In this document: positions 57,401 to 64,000 of the stretch, piece by piece
Layout of the letters: each line of letters opens with the position of its first letter
Position numbering within the stretch: position 1 is the first letter of the stretch
Assembly: GCA_947172415.1 (NCBI GenBank)
Contig: OX359201.1
Span: 5,270,001-5,334,000, forward strand
DNA: 64,000 nucleotides
From: Chondrosia reniformis
Lineage: Eukaryota > Porifera > Demospongiae > Chondrillida > Chondrillidae
Direction: 5' to 3'
Notes under the pieces: generated by a model
What the model was told of the DNA's origin: nothing
Database searches by the model: none
Seen by the model: only the letters and a program-made list of their open reading frames with translations
Made by a program: the position numbers and the translations under genes

Positions 57401-58630
57401 ATTCGTTCTCTGACAAGATTAGTGTTGCCTGCGTTCATGATTTATGCATTTTTGGATTTTGCACATTCTCGGACTAAAAATGCTGAAAACTTTAAGACAT
57501 TAGAAACAGCCCTATTGGGATCCCCAACCGATAACCAAAAGACCTTTCGGAAGAAATTTGAATACCTCAGACGTAGGCAAGAATATAGTCTCAGATCAAC
57601 CTCTCATGAATATCTTATCTCGGGTCTAGTGTACTCCATTGTGAAGGCTGCAGTCACACTCTTTGCTTTGTATTACAGTCGACTATTTCAATCCACTTGT
57701 GACAGTTGGAAGGTTATGAATTTTGTTTGTTCTGTTGTCCTTTTTGCACTCAGTGAGTGCACCAGGAGTTTCTACTTTAATGATATGAATCTCATTTACT
57801 GTATGCGTTCCTTACGAGTATACTGTAGCATAAAGAAGAAAGATGAAACTGACCTAGACAGGGCAATCAGAAAAGTTGAATTCTGTCTAAATGAACGGTG
57901 GTACAAGCTAGAATTATGTTTTCGTTCTATGGCCCTAACGTACTCCATTTTACTTCTAATGAACTGGTCAGCCGGTAAATCCCTAACATGCTTTACTTCC
58001 GAAGCTCTTGAGGCTAATGCCTGGCTGTATTGTGTCCTGCTAGTCATATCGTCTCACTGCTTGGGCACCCTCTGGAGGTTTGGATGGCTGCAGCTCCTAT
58101 TTCCTGTTGCCGAAGCTGTCATTTTTGCTATAATCTTCAACTACCATTCCATATCCAGTGCATGGATGGGCAGTACGGGAATCTTCTATGCTATAGTCCC
58201 TATGATCTCCACACTTCATTACCTAATGACGTCGATTGAACGTCAATGGGTGGCTATTAACTCCTCCTTAGGGAATGCAACACACCTCTCGAGGATGTTG
58301 TCACGTATTGCTCTAGTTGTACTAATAATCCTATCGTTGTGTTTAACTGTCCACTCAGAATATTACTTTGTCAAGGACCCATCAACTCTGACTACCTCAT
58401 GTCCCTTGGATGGGGAAGATGCATCAAGGGACACTGTGCAGCAGGTTCAAAGCCTTGCTAGCAGAGTTTGCAACACTGTTGTTATTCCTTCACAACGTAC
58501 TCATCTGCTGCAGGAGATCTTCCAGTCCTCCCAGCCATGCACCTTTATATCTGCACAAGTTAAGGAGACGCTTAGTCCAGTAATTGCACAACTGATAGAA
58601 CTTTATGACAGATTACAGGGTAAACTGTAA
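54462..58630 (+). CDS. Death domain plus multi-pass membrane protein, paralogue C
   Basis: Proposed exons: 54462-54464 (only the ATG, donor ATG|gtaagc), 54629-55001, 55853-56008 (start uncertain; 55867 possible with another donor), 56552-56692 and 57153-58630 (TAA). They total 2151 nt, 716 residues, in one frame. A basic start (KRKNTKLKSAKKR) leads to a death domain at about 33-113: VWKRLARTIGVKDRDIEDIE, YQMIRRWWDG, LYSAAKGKLQ, LAKKIQG. An acidic and Ser-rich linker follows, then about nine membrane helices with family marks: RWYKLEL, NWSAGKSLTC, GIFYAIVPM, SIERQW, VHSEY. The membrane half is distant from A/B and nearer D/E. If the tiny first exon is wrong, translation could start at 54704 inside exon 2, shortening the basic N-terminus. 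Partner and function unknown. Confidence 0.75.
55508..55866. repeat. Degenerate direct repeat in paralogue C intron
   Basis: Two related units, about 55508-55690 and 55708-55866. They share agaatgtaaacttgaagg or aaaatgtaaacttgaagg, cagatagtatattg, gctactaattg and gatagaaaaggact. The second copy runs into the proposed exon, so that exon's start may lie in repeat-derived sequence. Confidence 0.7.
56222..56385 (+). repeat. tRNA-derived SINE, copy 2
   Basis: GGAAATTGTAGCTCATTGGC (A-box/D-arm-like) and GGGTTTAATTCCCGG (B-box-like) frame a cloverleaf-like core with GCTC/GAGC and CTGGT/ACCAG stems. A tail shared with the - strand copy at 14205-14358 follows (ttcctttt or ttcccttttca, then cttgtggtt). 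It lies in an intron of paralogue C. Confidence 0.7.
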
Positions 58631-59485
58631 TTTTAGAATTTAGATATATACATAGCAATTTTACTTTGTTTAGAATTTCTTACAATTTATTTTATTTATT
58701 TCTGTGTATATTTGATGCTTTATTTTTATCATTCAAATGAATATATAGTATGTAATGTTGGTAGTAAATTTCCAAACTTTAAAAGATACAGCTATTTAGC
58801 AATTGCAAACTGTATACAGCTCTAAACGAGTCTTGTATGAATGTCAACCTTATCGTTAGGCTACGGTTTACAAGCATGTGAGATATAGATCATTCCTATA
58901 TACAGGTATCATTCACTACACAAATAAATATTTCAAAAACAAGAATTATGGTTTCAAATATAAGGGAATTTATTATTATTATTATATATATAGCTGTCCA
59001 TTTGACAGAGTTGCAGCTCTAAAAATGTACATCAAATTCTGGTATACCAACTTAAGAGATACGTAAGGCACATGTGAGTGAACATTAGAATTGGCAAAAC
59101 TCTTTTGATATGATGTATAGACGTCTGTAAATACATGGCACCAGATTTCAGCTTCTTATATATTTGTAAATGCATATACGTACATGCCTATGTTAATTTT
59201 CATATCATGTAATACAAGCAAATAATTACACTCTCTTTAGATAAACATGAATATAATTAATTAATGCTCATGTAGTTGAAAATTTAGTCACACCATCAAT
59301 TGATAATTATACATACATGTATAAAATAAAGTATAATATACATTGATTTGTGTATGTGCAAAATAGAGGAACTCAAAGTTATAATACAAAACTTACAATA
59401 TAATAAAAGCATATGTACACAATAAGAGTGTATTCATATCATAGTATATGTGTGTATTGTCTGTAGGCAATTGTGCAAGTCACGA
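58631..59485. other. Convergent intergenic region (paralogues C and D)
   Basis: About 855 bp, very AT-rich with TATA runs and several tacgta words. It lies between the stops of two family members facing each other. No gene seen. Confidence 0.6.
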
Positions 59486-60796
59486 TCAAAGGATGTGAAT
59501 TTCAGTTTGTATCACATTTAAAATGTGCATTACACTTTTTGCCTTCTCATTAGTCAAGCTTGAGAAATCCAAAAAGTGACAATACTTAGGTTCTGAATTA
59601 ACACCTGTGGTTTGCAATGTGTTGCAATATTTGTTTACTAGCTCTTGCAGGCGTTCGTATTCTTTTTGGTCAAATGGATGTTGGATAGCCAAAGAATTGG
59701 CTTTACTAAGTGAATCTACATGGCGGTACTCAGTGTATGTTGATAGAAGAAGTGAGAGAATTATCAGAACTGACAAACCAGAGCAAGATGCAAATCTTGA
59801 AATATGAGTTGGGTTGCCATCCGCACGTTTTGAGTCAATACATATCCACTGTCTCTTAGCTGATGCAAAATGATACCAAAGCAAATAAGTAAGAGGCACA
59901 ATGGCATAGAGAATGTGCGTGTATGAAGACCAATGAAAGCTATCACAGGTAAACCAAAGCATGATCATGGCAGCAATTTCCGCGGCAATAGCCACATATG
60001 GTACCATAGTTACATCTATTGAATTGAATACAGCTATCTGCCCAATTAATATAATGCATACAAACAAACCCCAGTACTTTGATGAATTAGCTGTTGGGAC
60101 TAATTCCGCTGAGACTCCACAGCTCAAAGGTGTACCAGAAGCCCAGCTTAATAGCAAAATAATTGGAATTATCACTGAGAGGAATCGGAAAACTATTTCT
60201 AACTTGTACCAACGATTTGTGATGTAGTCTTCAGCTGCTTTGCTGACACGTCCAATCTTCTTGGAGGCATCGTGCATAATTTTGATTTCTCGGATACCAT
60301 GTTTGATGTGCATCTCAGTGAAATAAAGGGAAACGATTATTCCATAAAGGGCTAGTGTAAACCCAAACGACACCAGATCACACCAACCAAGCAAGGTCAT
60401 CCAGAAGCTTGACCCTTGCTGAACACCAAAGAACATCATAACTGCCATGAGGAAGACGGATTGGAAGAATGAGGTAAAGCATCTAGCATTAAGATTGCTT
60501 TCATTTTTCCTCTTTATTGTGTTTAGGAGTTCCTTCAGTTCACTATTCTTCCTAACACTCCATGGCCAGTACTTTTTGACATAAGCATTGACTAGTTTAA
60601 AATTGGAATCTTTCTCCAATTCCATGGCGAAGTCATCTAGAAACTTATTTGTGTCACTTTGACCTGTGATAAACTGTCTCCAGAATATGTAAGACAGTGG
60701 GATAATAAGACCGCAACGACTGAAGAATCGAAGGAGGATAGGGAAAAACCAACTGTAAAAGTTGGTACATTTCTTAGTATGGTTGGGATGCTTCAT
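59486..60796 (-). CDS. Multi-pass membrane protein, paralogue D (N-terminus broken)
   Basis: An open frame of 436 residues from the ATG at 60796. It carries the family membrane region: RWYKLEI, SWASGTPLSCG, YTHILYAIVPLTYLLWYH, SAKRQW, TYTEY and a C-terminal tail with paired Cys (KYCNTL, KYC). Closest in the window is paralogue E, next to it on the same strand. The frame starts after the first membrane helix: the sequence encoding that helix lies just upstream in the same frame, ended by TAA. Unless an unseen splice repairs it, the product lacks helix 1. It has no death domain. Confidence 0.65.
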   Translation of the reverse strand: MKHPNHTKKCTNFYSWFFPILLRFFSRCGLIIPLSYIFWRQFITGQSDTNKFLDDFAMELEKDSNFKLVNAYVKKYWPWSVRKNSELKELLNTIKRKNESNLNARCFTSFFQSVFLMAVMMFFGVQQGSSFWMTLLGWCDLVSFGFTLALYGIIVSLYFTEMHIKHGIREIKIMHDASKKIGRVSKAAEDYITNRWYKLEIVFRFLSVIIPIILLLSWASGTPLSCGVSAELVPTANSSKYWGLFVCIILIGQIAVFNSIDVTMVPYVAIAAEIAAMIMLWFTCDSFHWSSYTHILYAIVPLTYLLWYHFASAKRQWICIDSKRADGNPTHISRFASCSGLSVLIILSLLLSTYTEYRHVDSLSKANSLAIQHPFDQKEYERLQELVNKYCNTLQTTGVNSEPKYCHFLDFSSLTNEKAKSVMHILNVIQTEIHIL

Positions 60797-61452
60797 AAAA
60801 TCATTTTAGCTATCAACCCCTGTAAGGAAGATCTGAGTGAATACCAGAAGTAATAAGGATAATTTAATTCTTGCCGCATAACGATGCTCCTTTGAATATT
60901 CGATTACTTTGTATACTGTGAAGTCCTTTACACTCAAGATCGATCGAGACTGTGGCGGCGGTGTGTCGTTTTGGCCATCATCGAAAGTTGGTTCAATATC
61001 GGTTTCATCGTTTGGTTCAGGTTTTGTGGTTCGGGGCTAGTCCGTATACGGGTGTTAGTTTTATTAGCTCCCTTCTTGCGTTTCTTCCGTTTACGTGGAA
61101 CGCTAGGCTGTGTATTCTCGTTCTCTTTCTCCTCAGGTTCCGTTTGTATTGTCTTATCCAAAACTGGGGATCTCGAGCTGCTCACTTCTGGGCATGACTG
61201 GGATCTACTGTGAACGTTTTCTTTGAAGGGTCGCACTTGAAGGGTAGACTGACTAGGACATTCATTGTCCGTTGCTTCCTCGAAATTGTGAAAATCGCCG
61301 AGCTGACCGCTGCTGTTTCTTCTTGGAGTACTTGTGTTATCGGGCTGTTGCTGTTGCTGCTCTGTCTCACTTTCTTCGTTCTGGTTTTGCCTAGCAACAG
61401 AACCTAAAACCATAGGCTCATTCTCTGGCACACGAGCGAGTTCACCACTCAT
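60797..61452 (-). pseudogene. Broken N-terminal part of paralogue D
   Basis: From the ATG at 61452, 172 codons (Ser/Gln-rich, with QQQQQ and a basic KRKKRKK stretch) run to a TGA at 60934-60936. The homology with paralogue E then continues in the other frame (KDFTVYKVIEYSKEH, then helix KLSLLLLVFTQIFL), a one-base shift at a GATCGATC run. It meets a TAA between VDS and NDF, where E has LNAYNDY. One frameshift plus one nonsense codon suggest a young pseudogene. No GT-AG intron that removes both was found. Confidence 0.6.
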
Positions 61453-61857
61453 GGTTGCCGCTGAGTATCGCTTCAGTCAATCCTTCGTGTATATATACAT
61501 ACAGATCCACGATATAGGTGTTTTCCCTTAGAAAACACCGCAGTGTCCCCCACTAAGGCCATGAATTTTATCAACTCGCATGTTTTGTTCAACAACTATC
61601 ACAACATTTTCACAAGCAAATGAACAAATAAGTACACAAGTTCAGAGCTTAAGACTACACTGTAGAGTTTTTCATAGGCTTGCAAAATCTTTAATATAAA
61701 TACATTGTAAAGTAATTACAAGTTTAGTACATTGATAGACAAAAATTGTCCATGTTAATAACTGTACGTGTAATAATTCATAAGTATTAAGAGTCTCTGC
61801 CGAGTCAAAAACAAAATACATGCATCGGTTACAATAGGCAAGCTAGTCTGTGCTATT
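61453..61857. other. Short intergenic region between paralogues D and E
   Basis: About 405 bp holding the D promoter region and the 3' end of E. AT-rich; no gene seen. Confidence 0.55.
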
Positions 61858-63771
61858 TTAACCATTACTCATGGTCATTAACTCTGCAGATTGGGCATAT
61901 CTTTTATCAGCAGGCTGTTCTTCTTTGTTATTTGTACGAAAAAATCCATGGACCATTTGAGCTGCAAATCTAACTGGCAGTTCATCATGACTACCCTTCA
62001 TCAGAGTTGGATCCAAATAATAACAAGAGGGGTTTTCCATTCTAGTTCCAGTGGATGGACCTAATTCACAAATCTTAGTAGCTAGATCCCGCAACATCTC
62101 TACATCTTGGTTGTCATAGGAACGGGATACCTGCAACGAGGAATCGCTCAATATTTTCAGGTACTTGTGTTCCATGTATACTGATGCACACAGTGAGAGA
62201 AGGAGGAGAAGAAGTAAACCTATACGAGAGAAAAAACGTGAAACTGTGGTTGGATTATTATCTGTATTCTCTCCTTCAACATTGATACCAATCCAGTTTC
62301 TCCTTAGAGAAGCAGCATGGTACCAGCATAGGTAAGCAAAGGGTATCACTGCATAGAGAATATGAGTGTAGCCTGACCACTGGAAGTCATCACAGGAAAA
62401 CCAAAGGATGATTAAAGCCATTGCCTCCATACTTAACCCCACTATAGGAACCACTTCTGTTTCAAAAGGATTTGTCACCATAAACTGACCAATGGCTATA
62501 ACTGCAACAAAAAGAAACCAAAATCGTGCAGATGAGTCTTTCATGGCTCCATTAAGCGATACTCCACAGGTAAGAGGTACTTCGGCAGACCAGCTAAGGA
62601 ATAGGATTATTGGGAGTATAACAGAAGCATATCGACACATGATTTCTAGGGTGTACCAACGCTGTGTGATACAATCTTCTGTACTCTTCAATTTCTTTCT
62701 ATCAATTGGGCTGGTTTCACTCCAATTTCTTATCTCACGTACATAGTGCTTCATCTTAGCTTCAGTGAAATAGACAGCTAGTATAGCCCCAGTCAGTACC
62801 AATGCAAATCCAAAGGAAGCAAGATCTATAACACCCAATATCTTCCAAAATACACTAGATGTTTCATAGACTTGAAAGGTGGCTAAAGCTAGTGTAACAA
62901 TTCCAGCTTGACACAATGCAAAAACACTCATGTAATTCAAACCTTTCTCTGTATTTGTCTTAACGACCTTCAATAATTCCCTTTGGTCATTTATACCTAC
63001 ACTATTGGGCCAATGCTTATTAACAAATCTTTTTACAAGTTCAAAACGTGAAGGATTCTCCATCATGGAACTCAATCCACTGCCGTCTATAACTTTAGTC
63101 ACAGCCCTCTTCCAAAACACTATGGACATTGATAGAACAATCCCAACCCTGATGGAGAACCTTAATCCAGAAGACAGTATCCAGGCATAGATGCCAGTGC
63201 ACTTTGAATAAAAGGAATTTTGGCTGTTGTAATCATTGTAAGCATTCAATACACTCAAGAAGATGTGGACTGCAGCCAGAAAAATTAAAGCAAGCTTGAT
63301 ACAACCAGACCTTTCCTGGATGCACCGATATCCTTTCCAATTCTTGATAACCAGAATAAACTCGTTAGTGCCCGGTCTGGATGGCTGATCTATTTCACTC
63401 TCTGACGAATTTTGGGCCCTGACCTTTGCGTTACTGGTATTGCTAGGCACACCTGGCCGGTTGTAATCTGTAGGCCTATTGGGAGGAGGAGGAGGAGGAG
63501 GAATTTCGGTGCCTTCTCTACTCAGTGATCTATTGTGCATCAAATTATCGTTATCCGATAGAGGGACTGATGATGTTGCAGTTAATACATTTCCAGCAGG
63601 GTGCTGCGAAGGTGGTCTGTTTTCTGAGGTTGCGGTATACCTTGCACTCGAGCTAGCATCCGGATAGATAGGGTGATTAATGCTTCCACGCCCTCCTTCG
63701 TTGGCTACTCGCTCTGATGGTCCATTCTTCGTAGACTCAGTTTCGGAAGTTAAAACCGAGTCGTCTGCCAT
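61858..63771 (-). CDS. Multi-pass membrane protein, paralogue E
   Basis: Intronless, 637 residues from the ATG at 63771 (MADDSV); an in-frame ATG at 63897 would give 679. The first 150 or so residues are low-complexity, rich in Ser, Asn and Pro with a PPPPPPP run, and show no death domain. The membrane region follows with about nine helices: first KLALIFLAAVHIFLSVL, then RWYTLEI, SWSAEVPLTCG, YTHILYAVIPFAYLCWYH, SLRRNW and VYMEH. The extra-membrane C-terminus has Cys at the family positions (KICELG, PSCYYLD). This is the intact reference for neighbouring D. No outside homologue recognised; a receptor, channel or transporter role is open. Confidence 0.78.
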   Translation of the reverse strand: MADDSVLTSETESTKNGPSERVANEGGRGSINHPIYPDASSSARYTATSENRPPSQHPAGNVLTATSSVPLSDNDNLMHNRSLSREGTEIPPPPPPPNRPTDYNRPGVPSNTSNAKVRAQNSSESEIDQPSRPGTNEFILVIKNWKGYRCIQERSGCIKLALIFLAAVHIFLSVLNAYNDYNSQNSFYSKCTGIYAWILSSGLRFSIRVGIVLSMSIVFWKRAVTKVIDGSGLSSMMENPSRFELVKRFVNKHWPNSVGINDQRELLKVVKTNTEKGLNYMSVFALCQAGIVTLALATFQVYETSSVFWKILGVIDLASFGFALVLTGAILAVYFTEAKMKHYVREIRNWSETSPIDRKKLKSTEDCITQRWYTLEIMCRYASVILPIILFLSWSAEVPLTCGVSLNGAMKDSSARFWFLFVAVIAIGQFMVTNPFETEVVPIVGLSMEAMALIILWFSCDDFQWSGYTHILYAVIPFAYLCWYHAASLRRNWIGINVEGENTDNNPTTVSRFFSRIGLLLLLLLSLCASVYMEHKYLKILSDSSLQVSRSYDNQDVEMLRDLATKICELGPSTGTRMENPSCYYLDPTLMKGSHDELPVRFAAQMVHGFFRTNNKEEQPADKRYAQSAELMTMSNG

Positions 63772-64000
63772 CTCTGATACAGTGTGTGCGGCTTCCCACG
63801 AAATGCTTGAGGGGTTATGTTGTAGGAGTAATATGAGTCCCCTGTGAATAAGATCCGGGAGGGCTAATTTCCTAGGAATCTGCCCCCCCGGATGCAATTG
63901 ACTAGAAAAATGGCTGCCATTGTTAAAGTAATTTGGGCCCCCTTCTGAACGATTAGGAATTTAGGCCCCCCTTCCCCATTTGTCAGAAATTATGTTTGCA
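63772..64000. other. 5' flank of paralogue E
   Basis: Upstream of the preferred start. The frame stays open to an ATG at 63897, so part may be coding. Poly-C/G runs (gcccccccgg, ggcccccctt) stand out from the AT-rich background. Confidence 0.4.

Noticed and set aside
1..64000. Bacterial or viral origin of the window
   Set aside because: GT-AG introns throughout and several unmistakable animal genes (PIGK, PTPA, FAM20B-like, ODF2-like) rule it out.

Overview
This looks like a window from an animal nuclear genome, most likely a demosponge close to Amphimedon queenslandica. That is inference from texture: AT-rich DNA, genes packed head to head, mostly short GT-AG introns, and metazoan families (ODF2, a receptor-type tyrosine kinase, FAM20, SERTA, PTPA, death-fold domains). 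I rebuilt exon structures by hand from splice signals, reading phase and family resemblance. No database search was run.

Layout. 0.1-2.6 kb (+): 3' exons of an ODF2/cenexin-like coiled-coil gene. 3.1-4.8 kb (-): an intronless tyrosine kinase with one membrane segment, head to head with a 52-residue TOM5-like gene (4986-5226, +). 5.4-8.5 kb (-): a complete seven-exon FAM20B-type kinase, head to head with a double histidine-phosphatase gene (8.8-11.3 kb, +). 11.7-17.2 kb (+): a mucin-like single-pass membrane protein with a coding minisatellite. 17.9-25.25 kb (-): a complete eleven-exon PIGK (GPI transamidase) gene, head to head with an intronless SERTA-domain gene (25.45-26.2 kb, +). 26.55-39.8 kb (-): an eight-exon PTPA gene whose introns hold several tandem arrays, including a satellite of about 2.55 kb.

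The last third (41-64 kb) is different and is the best candidate for an undescribed system. It carries five related multi-pass membrane proteins: three on + (41060, 46037, 54462) and two on - (59486, 61858). At least two begin with a death domain. CARD-domain genes sit between them. The first membrane gene and its CARD neighbour lie in a near-identical direct duplication with a period of about 4,581 bp, and the two CARD copies carry different disabling changes. The pattern suggests a fast-evolving, birth-and-death cluster that might link a polytopic membrane sensor to death-fold signalling. The functional part is inference.

Repeats: at least seven tandem arrays (most in introns), a tRNA-derived SINE family (2 copies), MITE-like elements with terminal inverted repeats, a dispersed repeat family of about 200 bp, and several hairpins. 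I saw no CRISPR array, rRNA or functional tRNA gene.
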